From Nioella halotolerans (GTDB taxonomy: Bacteria; Pseudomonadota; Alphaproteobacteria; Rhodobacterales; Rhodobacteraceae), in the NCBI GenBank assembly GCA_003428585.1, contig QVQC01000073.1, positions 1 through 33,577 on the forward strand: 33,577 nucleotides of DNA, read 5' to 3'. The notes under the pieces were generated by a model. The model made no database searches. It saw only the letters and a program-made list of their open reading frames with translations, and was not told the DNA's origin. Made by a program: the position numbers and the translations under genes. Shown here one piece after another: positions 16,634 through 25,845 of the stretch (positions are counted from its first letter, which is position 1; each line of letters opens with the position of its first letter).

Positions 16634-16680
16634 CAGTTATTGAGGCAGGTTTCATACAGGCAAGAAACCTATCGAGCAGT
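16606..16680 (-). ncRNA. Candidate small RNA, about 75 nt
   Basis: A complete small-RNA transcription unit can be read on the minus strand. A good promoter (16687-16716) predicts a start at A16680. Near the 5' end AGGTTTC (16670-16664) and GAAACCT (16653-16647) form a seven-base-pair stem with a ten-base loop, TTGCCTGTAT. A single-stranded linker of about 13 nt follows, beginning GCCTCAATAA. The RNA ends in a strong intrinsic terminator with eight U residues. The loop (GCCUG) and the bases just 3' of the stem (GCCUC) are pyrimidine-rich and could pair with ribosome binding sites. No known family is recognised and no convincing protein frame with a ribosome binding site lies in it. Confidence 0.55.
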
Positions 16681-16686
16681 AGGGAC

Positions 16687-16716
16687 TTTATAAGCAATTC
16701 GTCGGCCCGAGTCCAA
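16687..16716 (-). promoter_or_regulatory. Promoter of the candidate small RNA
   Basis: Minus strand -35 TTGGAC (complement of 16711-16716) and -10 TATAAA (complement of 16687-16692) with an 18-base spacer, or TTATAA with 17. Both boxes are close to the sigma-70 consensus and stand out from the GC-rich background. Confidence 0.55.
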
Positions 16717-16795
16717 TTGAAAAGTTTGAAAGCCGCGCGACCGGCGGATAGCCTTGAGAATAAGCGCAGCAAGGGTTGAAGAGGATTGTTCACGT

Positions 16796-18619
16796 ATGGC
16801 CAGACATTGTTTCACGCGCAGACTCACACGGGGCGCGGCGGTTTTCGGGCTGCTGGCGATTCTGTCCGGCGGCGCCGCGGCGGAGCCCAGCCATGGCATC
16901 GCTATGTATGGCGAGCCCGCGCTGCCCCCAGATTTTGCGCATCTGCCCTATGCCAACCCCGAGGCGCCGACCGGCGGGCGCATCGTCACCGGCGAGGTCG
17001 GCAGCTTCGACAGCCTCAACCCGCATATCCGGCAGGGCAGCACGCCGTGGCAATTGCGGTTCCTTGCCTATGAAAGCCTGATGGGGCGGTCCTGGGACGA
17101 ACCGTTCACGCTTTACGGCCTGCTGGCCGAATCGGTCGAGGTTGGCGCGGGCGGCGCCTGGGTGGAATTCCACCTGCGCCCGGAGGCCCGATTCTCCGAT
17201 GGCAGCCCGGTGACGGTCGAGGATGTGATCTGGTCCTACGAGACGCTGGGCACCGAGGGGCACCCGCGCTACCGCAACGCCTGGACCCGGGTGGAAAGCA
17301 TCGAGGCGGTTGGCGACCGGGGCGTGCGCATCGCGTTCACCGAAGCGGACCGCGAACTGGCGCTGATCATGGGCATGCGGCCGATCCTGAAGGCCGCGCA
17401 ATGGGAGGGGCGCGATTTCACCGAAAGCGGCATCGACGCGATCCCGGTGTCGAGCGCACCCTACGTGATCGACGATTTCGAACCCGGGCGCTACGTCTCG
17501 CTGCGCCGCGATCCCGATTACTGGGGCCGCGACCTGCCGTTCCGGCGCGGCACCAACGTGATCGACGAGATCCGGCTGGAATTCTTCGGCGATGGCACCG
17601 CGATGCGCGAGGCTTTCGTGGCCGGTGAGATCACCACGATCCGCGAGAGCAACGCCGCCGACTGGGAAACCGATTATGATTTCCCGCGCGTGCGATCGGG
17701 CGAGGTGGTGCTGTCGGAAATCCCGCACCAGCGGCCCACCGGCATGTGGGGGTTCGTGATGAACACCCGGTCGCCGCAATTCGACGATTGGCGCGTGCGC
17801 GAGGCGATGATCCAGGCCTTCAACTACGAGTTCATCAACCAGACCCAGAACGGTGGGCTGGCGCCGCGCATCACCTCCTATTTCTCGAACTCGGTTCTGG
17901 GGATGGAGCCGGGAGAGGCCACCGGGCGGGTGCGCGCATTGCTGGAGCCCTTTGCAGATGACCTGTTACCCGGCACGCTGGAAGGGTATGAATTTCCGGT
18001 CTCGGGCGGGCGCGAGGCCAACCGGGCGGGCATCCGCGCCGCGATGGGGCTGATGGAGGATGCGGGCTACACGGTCGAGGACGGGGTGATGACCGGCCCC
18101 GATGGGCAGCCCTTCACCTTCGACATCCTGCTGCAACAAGGCTCTGCCGAGAACCAGGCGATTATCAATATCTATGTCGAGGCGCTGGCCCGGCTTGGCA
18201 TCACGCCGCGGGTGACGACCATCGACAGCGCGCAATACCGCGAACGCACGGATGCGTTCGATTTCGACATGACGTGGTTCGCGCGCGGTGTCTCCCTGTC
18301 GCCCGGCAACGAGCAATACCTCTACTGGGGCTGCGACATGGTCGACACGGAGGGCAGCCGTAACCTGATGGGCGTGTGCAACCCGGCGATCGACGCGATG
18401 ATCGACGCGATGCTGACCGCCGACAGCCAGGACGACTACCGCGCCGCGGTGCGGGCGCTCGACCGGGTGCTGACGGCAGGGCGCTACGTGATCCCGATCT
18501 GGTATTCACCGGTCAGCCGCATTGCCCATGTGCGCGAACTGCACTACCCCGAGCGTCTGCCGATCTACGGTGACTGGCTGGGCTTCCAGCCCGACGTGTG
18601 GTGGTACGAGGCTGAGTGA
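16796..18619 (+). CDS. Periplasmic extracellular solute-binding protein, family 5 (YejA-like)
   Basis: 607 residues, the large type of SBP_bac_5 protein that binds peptides or related solutes in the periplasm for ABC import. A Sec signal peptide (RHCFTRRLTRGAAVFGLLAI, then an Ala-rich stretch ending before EPSHG) is followed by HGIAMYGEP, GSFDSLNP and LYGLLAESVEV, which fit the YejA branch. The ATG at 16796 is preceded by GAGGA at 16781-16785. Unusually, no permease or ATPase gene follows: psuK is next after a 125-base gap. It therefore must use a transporter encoded elsewhere. The substrate is unknown. Confidence 0.88.
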   Translation: MARHCFTRRLTRGAAVFGLLAILSGGAAAEPSHGIAMYGEPALPPDFAHLPYANPEAPTGGRIVTGEVGSFDSLNPHIRQGSTPWQLRFLAYESLMGRSWDEPFTLYGLLAESVEVGAGGAWVEFHLRPEARFSDGSPVTVEDVIWSYETLGTEGHPRYRNAWTRVESIEAVGDRGVRIAFTEADRELALIMGMRPILKAAQWEGRDFTESGIDAIPVSSAPYVIDDFEPGRYVSLRRDPDYWGRDLPFRRGTNVIDEIRLEFFGDGTAMREAFVAGEITTIRESNAADWETDYDFPRVRSGEVVLSEIPHQRPTGMWGFVMNTRSPQFDDWRVREAMIQAFNYEFINQTQNGGLAPRITSYFSNSVLGMEPGEATGRVRALLEPFADDLLPGTLEGYEFPVSGGREANRAGIRAAMGLMEDAGYTVEDGVMTGPDGQPFTFDILLQQGSAENQAIINIYVEALARLGITPRVTTIDSAQYRERTDAFDFDMTWFARGVSLSPGNEQYLYWGCDMVDTEGSRNLMGVCNPAIDAMIDAMLTADSQDDYRAAVRALDRVLTAGRYVIPIWYSPVSRIAHVRELHYPERLPIYGDWLGFQPDVWWYEAE

Positions 18620-18744
18620 GCGGGTTCGCCGCGCCATGGGCGCGTCGGCGGGGGCGCTGCTCCGTCGCCCCGGCACGCCCCCGGAAGATTTCGGTTAGGA
18701 AGAAGGCCATGGACGGCGCAGCGCGGCTTGCCTAGAGAGCGGGT

Positions 18745-19635
18745 ATGAAACAAAGCCCAGACATCCTGTGCATCGGCTCCGTCCTGTGGGACATCATCGG
18801 CCGCACCGACCTGTCAATGGCGCCCGGCAATGACAAGCCGGGGCGGATTGCGCGCGTCCCCGGTGGCGTGGCGCTCAATATCGCGATCACGCTGAAGGCG
18901 CAGGGTATGCGGCCCGCGCTTCTGTCGGTGGTGGGCCATGACAGCGCGGGCGCGGCGCTGCTGGATGAATGCGGGCGCATGGGGCTGGATGTCGCGCATG
19001 TCCTGGTGGATCACGCCTTGGCGACCGATCAATACATGGCGATCGAGGCGCAGGGGCAGTTGCTGGCCGCGCTGGCCGATGCGCATTCGCTGGAGGTTGC
19101 CGGGGCGCGCATCCTCGCGCCGCTGCAGGATGGGCGGCTGGCCAGCCCCGGCGCGCCGTGGCCGGGGCCGATGGCGATTGATGGCAACCTGACGCCCGAC
19201 CTGCTGGCACAGATCGCGGCAAGCCCGCTTTTCGGGTCCGCCGATCTGCGCCTCGCCCCGGCCTCGCCGGGCAAGGCCGAGCGGTTGCGCGCGTTCCTCG
19301 GCCATCCCGGCGCCACCTTCTATGTCAATGCCGAGGAGGCCGGGCTGATCTCGGACAGTCCCGTCACCTGCGCCGAGAGCGGGGCGGGGGCGCTTCTGTC
19401 GGCGGGCGCGCGGCGGGTGCTCGTCACCGATGGCGGACGGCTGGCCGTGGATGCGCGCGCCGACGGGGCGATTTCGTTGTCGCCCCCCACGGTTCACCCG
19501 CGTCGGGTGACGGGGGCGGGCGACAGTTTCATGGCGGCCCACATCGCCGCCGAGGCGCGGGGCGAGGCGCGGGCCGCCGCGCTGGCCCACGCGCTGGCCA
19601 CCGCCGCCGCCCATGTTGCCGGAGAAAGCGAATGA
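18745..19635 (+). CDS. psuK: PfkB-family kinase, probable pseudouridine kinase
   Basis: 296 residues, ribokinase-type sugar kinase. The N-terminal substrate part has IGSVLWDIIGRTD and PGGVALNIAITL, and the C-terminal VTGAGDSF contains the catalytic base Asp260 and the anion hole. Assigned as pseudouridine kinase (pseudouridine plus ATP to pseudouridine 5'-phosphate) because its stop overlaps the start of psuG by four bases, the usual pairing for pseudouridine breakdown. No transporter for pseudouridine is adjacent, so the source may be the cell's own RNA turnover. Confidence 0.85.
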   Translation: MKQSPDILCIGSVLWDIIGRTDLSMAPGNDKPGRIARVPGGVALNIAITLKAQGMRPALLSVVGHDSAGAALLDECGRMGLDVAHVLVDHALATDQYMAIEAQGQLLAALADAHSLEVAGARILAPLQDGRLASPGAPWPGPMAIDGNLTPDLLAQIAASPLFGSADLRLAPASPGKAERLRAFLGHPGATFYVNAEEAGLISDSPVTCAESGAGALLSAGARRVLVTDGGRLAVDARADGAISLSPPTVHPRRVTGAGDSFMAAHIAAEARGEARAAALAHALATAAAHVAGESE

Positions 19636-20546
19636 CCCCCGAATTCCTGACCGTCTCGCCCGAGGTGGCCGAGGCCCGCGCCACGGGCGCGCCGCTGGTG
19701 GCGCTGGAAAGCACAATCATCACCCATGGCATGCCGTGGCCGCGCAACCTGGAGACCGCCCGCGCGGTGGAGGCGGCGGTGCGCGCCGCGGGCGCGGTGC
19801 CGGCCACCATCGCGGTGATGGAGGGTGGCCTGCATGTCGGGCTGGACGACGCCGCGCTTGAGGTGTTGGCGCAGGCAACAGACGTGATGAAGCTGAGCCG
19901 CGCCGACCTTGCCGTGGCCATGGCCGGCGGGCGGACCGGCGCGACCACGGTCGCCGCCACCATGATCGCCGCGCATCTGGCCGGGATCGGGGTCTTTGCC
20001 ACCGGCGGTATCGGCGGGGTGCACAGGGGGGCGGCGGAAAGCTTCGACATTTCCGCCGACCTCATGGAACTGGCGCAAACCCCGGTGACGGTGGTCGCGG
20101 CGGGGGCCAAGGCGATCCTCGACCTGCCCAAGACGCTGGAGGTGCTGGAAACGCAGGGCGTGCCGGTCATCGCCTACGGGCAGGACGATTTGCCCGCCTT
20201 CTGGTCGCGCCGGTCTGGCCTTTCGGCGCCGCTGCGCATGGACAGCGCCGCCGAAATCGCCCAAGCCGCCGCGATGCGCGCCCGGCTAGGCATTCCCGGC
20301 GGGCAACTCGTGGCCAATCCGATTCCGGCGGCCGATGAAATCCCGGCCGAGCGGCTGGCGCCGATCATCGCGCGCGCCCAGTCCGAGGCCGACGCCGCGG
20401 GACTCACCGGCAAGGCGGTCACCCCCTTCCTGCTGCAACGCATTTTCGAGTTGACCGACGGGCAGTCGCTGGAGGCCAATATTGCCCTCGTTCTGAACAA
20501 TGCGCGGCTCGCGTCGGCGATCGCCTGCGCGGCGCGGGGCCAGTAA
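19632..20546 (+). CDS. psuG: Pseudouridine-5'-phosphate glycosidase
   Basis: 304 residues, the normal length for PsuG, which splits the C-C bond of pseudouridine 5'-phosphate to uracil and ribose 5-phosphate. VALESTIITHGMPWPRN (from about residue 23), the glycine-rich TGGIGGVHRGAAESFDISADL, and AGAKAILDLPKTLEVLET with the Schiff-base lysine are diagnostic. KAVTPFLL and the C-terminal LVLNNARLAS also fit. It is translated with psuK (ATGA overlap). Confidence 0.95.
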   Translation: MTPEFLTVSPEVAEARATGAPLVALESTIITHGMPWPRNLETARAVEAAVRAAGAVPATIAVMEGGLHVGLDDAALEVLAQATDVMKLSRADLAVAMAGGRTGATTVAATMIAAHLAGIGVFATGGIGGVHRGAAESFDISADLMELAQTPVTVVAAGAKAILDLPKTLEVLETQGVPVIAYGQDDLPAFWSRRSGLSAPLRMDSAAEIAQAAAMRARLGIPGGQLVANPIPAADEIPAERLAPIIARAQSEADAAGLTGKAVTPFLLQRIFELTDGQSLEANIALVLNNARLASAIACAARGQ

Positions 20547-20622
20547 CATTCTGGTCTCTTGTTCACACGCCATGGCGCCCTTAATAACAAGGCAACCGAG
20601 CCAGGAAGGATAGACGGCAAAG

Positions 20623-21411
20623 ATGGAATTGCCCGAGCCCCCCCCGCCGCCCAAGCGCGGCTGGATCTCGTCCCTGCAGGCGAGCTTTTTCACCGGGCTG
20701 ATCGTGATCGCGCCCATCGGCCTCACGATCTGGCTGATCTGGTCGATCATCGGCTGGATCGATTCGTGGATCCTGCCGTGGCTGCCCGATGATTATAATC
20801 CGGCGATCCTGATCCGCGACTACTTCAACATCGCGGTCGATATCCGGGGCATCGGCGTGGCGATGGTCCTGCTGTTCACGATCATCGTGGGTTGGGTCGC
20901 CAAGGGGCTGATCGGGCGCTCGCTGATCCGCACCGCCGAATCCATCGTGCTGACAATCCCCGGGGTGCGTTCGCTCTATTCCGGGCTTAAGCAGATCACC
21001 GAGACGGTGCTGGCACAGGGCAAGTCGAATTTCGACAAGGCCTGCCTCGTGGAATACCCGCGTAAGGGGATCTGGGCGATCGCCTTCATCTCCACCGATG
21101 CCAAGGGCGAGATCGCGGCCCGCCATGACAAGCACATGATCTCCGTCTTCCTGCCGACGACACCGAACCCGACCTCGGGCTTTCTGCTGTTCCTGCCGCT
21201 GGAGGATGTGCAGATCCTGAAAATGTCGGTGGAGGATGCCGCCAAGCTGGTGATCTCGGCCGGTCTCGTCTACCCCGGTACCGGCGACGAGGATCATGAC
21301 CGGGTGCCGGATGAGGCCGAGGCGCTTGCGGTCGAAGGAAGCGCGGCGGACCTGCTCGGCGCGCCGGGCGCGCGCAACCAAGACGACAGCAAGCAATCAG
21401 ACTCCGCCTGA
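20623..21411 (+). CDS. DUF502 family membrane protein
   Basis: 262 residues. Two transmembrane helices in the first 100 residues (FFTGLIVIAPIGLTIWLIW and MVLLFTIIVGW) are followed by a conserved soluble part with PGVRSLYSGLKQ, FDKACLVEYPRKGIWAIAF, and LPTTPNPTSGFLLFLP, all typical of DUF502. A charged, low-complexity tail ends the protein. The function of this family is not established. AGGAAGGA lies about 15 bases before the ATG at 20623. It is convergent with the RimB-RimK gene, with only ten bases between stops and no visible terminator. Confidence 0.9.
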   Translation: MELPEPPPPPKRGWISSLQASFFTGLIVIAPIGLTIWLIWSIIGWIDSWILPWLPDDYNPAILIRDYFNIAVDIRGIGVAMVLLFTIIVGWVAKGLIGRSLIRTAESIVLTIPGVRSLYSGLKQITETVLAQGKSNFDKACLVEYPRKGIWAIAFISTDAKGEIAARHDKHMISVFLPTTPNPTSGFLLFLPLEDVQILKMSVEDAAKLVISAGLVYPGTGDEDHDRVPDEAEALAVEGSAADLLGAPGARNQDDSKQSDSA

Positions 21412-21421
21412 ACGACGCGGA

Positions 21422-22816
21422 TCAGCGAGATTTCCGCTTGCGGGCGGGCGTCGGGCGCACTTTCTTCTCGATTGCATCGAACAGATGCCCGGCGATGTTC
21501 TTGCCGGTCGCGTTTTCCACCCCTTCGAAGCCCGGCGAGCTGTTCACCTCCAACACCTTGGGCCCGTCGCTGCCGCGCAACAGGTCCACCCCGGCAAGCC
21601 CGAGGCCGAAGACGCGCGCCGCGCGCAGGGCCGTCTCGCGTTCCTCGCGGGTGATCCTGACGGCCGCCGCGGTGCCGCCCTGATGCAGGTTCGATCGGAA
21701 ATCGTCGCCCGCCGAACTGCGCTTCATCGCCGCGACGACGCGCCCGTCCACCACGAGGCAGCGGATATCCTCGCCGGCCGCTTCCTTGACGAAATCCTGC
21801 ACGAGGAAATTCGCCTTCAGCCCCCGGAAGGCGTCGATCACCGATTGCGCGGCCTTCTTTGTTTCCGCCAGCACCACCCCCTTGCCTTGCGTGCTTTCGA
21901 GCAGTTTCACGATCAGGGGCGCGGTGCCGACGAGCCCGATCAGGTTGCTGGTATCCTTGGGCGAGGCGGCAAAGGCGGTGCGCGGCATGCCGATCTTGTG
22001 GCGCGCCAGCAACTGGTGCGCGTGCAGCTTGTCGCGGCTCGCCGTGATCCCGGTGCTGCCGTTCACGCAATGTGTGCCCAGCGTTTCGAACTGGCGCAGC
22101 ACGGCGGTGCCATAGGCGGTGACGGTGGCGCCGATACGCGGGATCACCGCATCGTAGCGCGGCAGGCGGGCGCCGTCGTAATGCACCTCGGGCGCAAGCG
22201 CGTTGATCGCCATGTAGCAGCGTGTGGTGTCGATCACCTCGATGGCATGGCCGCGCGCCTCGCCCTCGGTCACCAGCCTGCGGGTGGAATAATTGTTCTC
22301 GCGGCTCAGAACCGCGATGCGGAGCGCGCGCCGCGGGGCGACCTCCTTGACCACCGAGGAATGGTAGACGTCGAAACTGCGTGTGGGCTGGCAGAAGCTC
22401 TCGCTGGGGCTGATAACCCAGTCGGGCTGGATCGCTTGACGCCCCAGAAGCATGCGGTAGGCCATCGCTGTCCGGTCGGTCAGCATGATCTCGACCGGCA
22501 CGCTGACATTGCCGATCTCCAATTCCGTTTCGATGACATAACGATGTTCGGTTTCGCCATTGGCCGCCGTCACCTCGCGCCGATCGGTGATCGGGGCGGA
22601 ACAGGGGATGGTGATATCGGTGCGCCCCGGCACGGGGTGCACGGCAAACCGGACCTTGGGGCGGTTCACTGGCCCGAAGGTCTCGATATCGAAGGCATGC
22701 AGCGCCGAGGTGCGCGAACCGGTATCGACCTTCGCGTTCAGCGCGGGCAGGCCCAGCCCCGGCAGGGCGACCCATTCTTCCCATCCCAGTCGCAGCGCAT
22801 CGTCGGTGGTGGTCAT
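21422..22816 (-). CDS. rimK: RimB-RimK fusion: retropepsin-like domain plus S6 glutamate ligase
   Basis: 464 residues, minus strand. The N-terminal 150 residues are a RimB-type retropepsin-like domain (formerly labelled ATP-dependent zinc protease): [16 protein letters not shown], then [13 protein letters not shown] with the catalytic Asp31, and MLLGRQAI. From about residue 165 a full RimK ATP-grasp ligase follows: [69 protein letters not shown]. RimK adds glutamates to the C terminus of ribosomal protein S6, and RimB trims them in Pseudomonas, where they are separate proteins. The basic tail ([14 protein letters not shown]) could bind RNA. The ATG at 22816 has AGGAGGGA before it; the frame is open nine codons further. 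Divergent from tgt. Confidence 0.88.
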   Translation of the reverse strand: MTTTDDALRLGWEEWVALPGLGLPALNAKVDTGSRTSALHAFDIETFGPVNRPKVRFAVHPVPGRTDITIPCSAPITDRREVTAANGETEHRYVIETELEIGNVSVPVEIMLTDRTAMAYRMLLGRQAIQPDWVISPSESFCQPTRSFDVYHSSVVKEVAPRRALRIAVLSRENNYSTRRLVTEGEARGHAIEVIDTTRCYMAINALAPEVHYDGARLPRYDAVIPRIGATVTAYGTAVLRQFETLGTHCVNGSTGITASRDKLHAHQLLARHKIGMPRTAFAASPKDTSNLIGLVGTAPLIVKLLESTQGKGVVLAETKKAAQSVIDAFRGLKANFLVQDFVKEAAGEDIRCLVVDGRVVAAMKRSSAGDDFRSNLHQGGTAAAVRITREERETALRAARVFGLGLAGVDLLRGSDGPKVLEVNSSPGFEGVENATGKNIAGHLFDAIEKKVRPTPARKRKSR

Positions 22817-22889
22817 CTGGATCCCTCCTTGGCTTCGGACCAAAAAACCGTATGACGGGGCACGTTACAACCAAAGAGGTGCAGGCGTC

Positions 22890-24020
22890 ATGACAAAGCG
22901 GTTTTCCTTCGCGGTGACGGCGACCAGCGGCAAGGCGCGCCGGGGCGCGATTTCGACACCGCGCGGGATGATCCGCACGCCCGCCTTCATGCCGGTGGGC
23001 ACGGCGGCGACCGTCAAGGCGATCCTGCCCGAGAACGTCGCCGCGACCGGCGCCGATATCGTGCTGGGCAACACCTATCACCTGATGCTGCGCCCCACGG
23101 CGGAACGCATCGACCGGCTGGGGGGCTTGCACCGCTTCATGAACTGGGAAAAGCCGATCCTCACGGATAGCGGCGGGTTCCAGGTGATGAGCCTTTCCGA
23201 CCTGCGCAAGCTGACCGAGGAGGGGGTGACCTTCAAGTCGCATATCGACGGCTCGCGCCACGTGTTGACGCCCGAACGTTCGATGGAGATTCAGCGGCTT
23301 CTGGGATCGGACATCGTGATGGCCTTCGACGAGTGCCCGGCGCTGCCGGCTGACCGCGAGCGGATCGCGGACTCCATGCGGTTGTCGATGCGCTGGGCGG
23401 CGCGATCGCGCGCGGCGTTCGGCGACCGGCCCGGCCACGCGCTGTTCGGGATCATGCAGGGCGGGCTGGACCGCGACCTGCGCGAGGAAAGCGCCGAGGC
23501 GCTCCGCGCGATCGGGTTCGAGGGATACGCCGTGGGCGGTCTGGCGGTGGGCGAGGGGCAGGCGGCGATGTTCGACTGCCTCGATTACGCGCCGGACCTT
23601 CTGCCCGCCGACCGCCCCCGTTACCTGATGGGGGTGGGAAAGCCCGACGACATCGTCGGCGCGGTGAAGCGCGGCATCGACATGATGGATTGCGTGCTGC
23701 CCACCCGATCCGGCCGGACCGGGCAAGCCTGGACGCGGCGCGGCATGGTCAACATCAAGAACGTGCGCCACCAGGATGATCCGCGCCCACTGGACGAAGA
23801 GTGCGGGTGTCCCGCCTGCACCGGCTATTCCCGCGCCTACCTGCACCATGTCTTCCGGTCTCGGGAAATCATCAGCTCCATGCTGCTGACATGGCACAAC
23901 CTGCATTACTATCAACAGCTCATGCAGCAGATCCGCGACGCCATCGCCGCCGATGATTTCGCCGGGTTCGAGGCGCGGTTTCACGCGGCGCGGGCCAAGG
24001 GCGATATCGCGTCGCCCTGA
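22890..24020 (+). CDS. tgt: tRNA-guanine transglycosylase
   Basis: 376 residues, standard bacterial Tgt, which exchanges guanine-34 for preQ1 in tRNAs for Asp, Asn, His and Tyr during queuosine synthesis. [12 protein letters not shown] at the N terminus, [10 protein letters not shown] (Asp93 in base recognition), GGLAVGEG, the nucleophile region [19 protein letters not shown] (264-267), and the zinc site [16 protein letters not shown] are all intact. The ATG at 22890 is preceded by GAGG at spacing typical of this genome. The frame is open upstream into the rimK gene but those codons are antisense. The partial tRNA-Asp at the window end is one of its substrates. Confidence 0.96.
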   Translation: MTKRFSFAVTATSGKARRGAISTPRGMIRTPAFMPVGTAATVKAILPENVAATGADIVLGNTYHLMLRPTAERIDRLGGLHRFMNWEKPILTDSGGFQVMSLSDLRKLTEEGVTFKSHIDGSRHVLTPERSMEIQRLLGSDIVMAFDECPALPADRERIADSMRLSMRWAARSRAAFGDRPGHALFGIMQGGLDRDLREESAEALRAIGFEGYAVGGLAVGEGQAAMFDCLDYAPDLLPADRPRYLMGVGKPDDIVGAVKRGIDMMDCVLPTRSGRTGQAWTRRGMVNIKNVRHQDDPRPLDEECGCPACTGYSRAYLHHVFRSREIISSMLLTWHNLHYYQQLMQQIRDAIAADDFAGFEARFHAARAKGDIASP

Positions 24021-24089
24021 CGGGGTGCTGGCCCGGTGGCCGCCCGTGTGCTACCGCTTTTTGCAAAGGTTTGCGACGAAGGGAGCGCG

Positions 24090-25637
24090 ATGGCCGGCAC
24101 CCGGCAGGAGAGCATTCTGGAAACGCGCAGTGACCGACTTTTGCCGGTCCTGTCGCTGTTCCTGATCGCGCTGATCTACCTCTTGACCTTCCCACAGAAT
24201 TTCACCGAGGCCGAGGACGCGGTCCATTACGCCGCGCATGTCGCGGCGGGCGCACCGCAATGGCACCCCAACCACCTGTTGTACGAGCCGCTGATGGCCG
24301 CCCTGACGCGCGCAACGCAGGTGGTTTGGCCGGGCGCGCGCGGTCTTGTCATCATGCAACTGGCCAGTCTGGCGGCGCTGATCTGGACGCTGGCGCTGGT
24401 CTGGAAGATCGCGCGCGTCGCGGGCGGCGGGCTGTGGGGGGCGATGGCCTCCGTCTGGCTGCTGGCGGGCTGTTTCGCGGTCTGGCTCTACGGCCTCTAT
24501 CCCGACACCTACACGCTGCCGCTGCCCTTCGTGCTGGCCAGTTTCCTCGCGCTCTGGCAGGTCGGCTGGGAAGGCGGCGGGGCACGGGCGGCGGCGCTGG
24601 GGGGGTTCCTGGCGGCGATTGCCACCCTGCTGCATCAAAGTCACGTGTTCATGGCCATCCCGATGCTGATCGTGCTGCTGGCGGCACGGCGGGTGCGACT
24701 GGCGGTTCTGTGGCTCGGGGTGTTCGGGCTGGTCGTGGGGGCGGTCTACCTCTGGGCCGGCTGGGGGCTGCTGGGCCATCGGAGCTTGCCGGCGCTGTTC
24801 GACTGGGCGCGGGGCTATGCCGCCGATGGTCTCTGGACGCCGCTGTCGTGGCTGGCGCCGGTCAAGGCGCTGGTCGGGCTTGGCACGGCCATCTGGTCGG
24901 GCCTGTTTCTGTTTGCCATTCCCGCCCTTTCCGACCCGATCGAAGCGTTGTTTGGCGGCCGGCTGCTGGTCGAGGAGATGCATTTCGCGCGCACCGGCCT
25001 GAGGCTGCCAGCCCCGGTTCTGGCGGCGCTTTCGGGGATCAGCATCGTCGCGGTGGCCGCGCTCGCGATCCGCGCCATCGTCGCGGGGGGGCAGCCACTG
25101 ACCTGGGGCTTCCGCCCGCTTCTGATGCTGCACGGTGCGACCTATGCCATCGTGACGACGATTTGGGAGCCGACGAACAAGGAATTCTGGATCGCGGCGC
25201 TGCCTTTTCTGGTGCTGCTTCTCGTGCTGCGGCTCGACCCCGCGCGACGCTGGATCCGGCGTGCGGTGGGGATCGCGTCGCTGTCGCTGTGGCTGGCCAA
25301 CGGGGCGGGGGCGATGCTTGGCTTTGCCGAGGCGCGGACCGATCATTGGCACGTGCTGCATGCCGATCTGCTGGCGGAGGTGCAACCCGGGGACGTGGTG
25401 GTCGATGACTGTGGGTATATCTGCACCGGCTACCTGCTGCTGTTCTCGCCCGCCGAACTGCTGCCCGTCTCGGCGCTCGGCCGTGCGGCAGAGACCGGCC
25501 CGGGGCGCATTCTGCTGACCTCGCGCGCACGCGACGCGCTTGACGCCCAGGCGCCCGAGGGGTGGGCGGCCAGCCGCGCGTCGTTGGACCCCGTGATCGA
25601 GGACGCGCGGCTGTCGCTTTTCGCATTGCCGAGGTGA
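24090..25637 (+). CDS. Polytopic membrane protein, GT-C glycosyltransferase-like
   Basis: 515 residues with about ten hydrophobic segments and a short soluble C-terminal part. After the first helix the periplasmic loop reads FTEAEDAVHYAAHVAAGAPQW then HPNHLLYEPL. An acidic pair after helix 1 with a downstream H-x-x-H/LLY pattern is how GT-C lipid-linked sugar transferases (PMT/ArnT/TMEM260-like) place their catalytic residues. No donor or acceptor can be inferred. The ATG at 24090 was chosen because AAGGGAG precedes it by about five bases; a GTG at 24036 is also in frame but lies only 16 bases after the tgt stop without a ribosome binding site. Probably co-transcribed with tgt. Confidence 0.7.
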   Translation: MAGTRQESILETRSDRLLPVLSLFLIALIYLLTFPQNFTEAEDAVHYAAHVAAGAPQWHPNHLLYEPLMAALTRATQVVWPGARGLVIMQLASLAALIWTLALVWKIARVAGGGLWGAMASVWLLAGCFAVWLYGLYPDTYTLPLPFVLASFLALWQVGWEGGGARAAALGGFLAAIATLLHQSHVFMAIPMLIVLLAARRVRLAVLWLGVFGLVVGAVYLWAGWGLLGHRSLPALFDWARGYAADGLWTPLSWLAPVKALVGLGTAIWSGLFLFAIPALSDPIEALFGGRLLVEEMHFARTGLRLPAPVLAALSGISIVAVAALAIRAIVAGGQPLTWGFRPLLMLHGATYAIVTTIWEPTNKEFWIAALPFLVLLLVLRLDPARRWIRRAVGIASLSLWLANGAGAMLGFAEARTDHWHVLHADLLAEVQPGDVVVDDCGYICTGYLLLFSPAELLPVSALGRAAETGPGRILLTSRARDALDAQAPEGWAASRASLDPVIEDARLSLFALPR

Positions 25638-25728
25638 GCTGCGCCAAGTTACCGTTCGCTGTCGTGCCAGAACGCGCCTTGCCCGGGATAGCGGCGAGGC
25701 CAAAACTCATGCCAACGTCAGGGAACGG

Positions 25729-25776
25729 GTTGGACAGCTTGAAATCGGGCCCGACGTGGCCCAAATGTTGTCCAAC
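25729..25776 (+). promoter_or_regulatory. Heat-shock (sigma-32-type) promoter of lon within an inverted repeat
   Basis: CTTGAAA (25738-25744) and CCCAAAT (25760-25766), 15 bases apart, match the CTTGAAA/CCCCATNT pattern of RpoH promoters. The promoter is bracketed by a perfect eight-base inverted repeat, GTTGGACA (25729-25736) and TGTCCAAC (25769-25776), with 32 bases between arms. The start of transcription would fall inside the right arm. lon is a classical heat-shock gene, which fits. The role of the repeat is unknown. Confidence 0.6.
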
Positions 25777-25845
25777 ACGGAGAGGGTCGAACGGCCGCCG
25801 CGAGGCCGGGGCCCGTGCCCTCTTGCCAAGAACAAGGAAGGCGAT

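Noticed and set aside
21294..23984. Minus-strand open frame of about 900 codons across DUF502, rimK and tgt
   Set aside because: It overlaps three recognised genes in the wrong frame or strand and shows no family motif.
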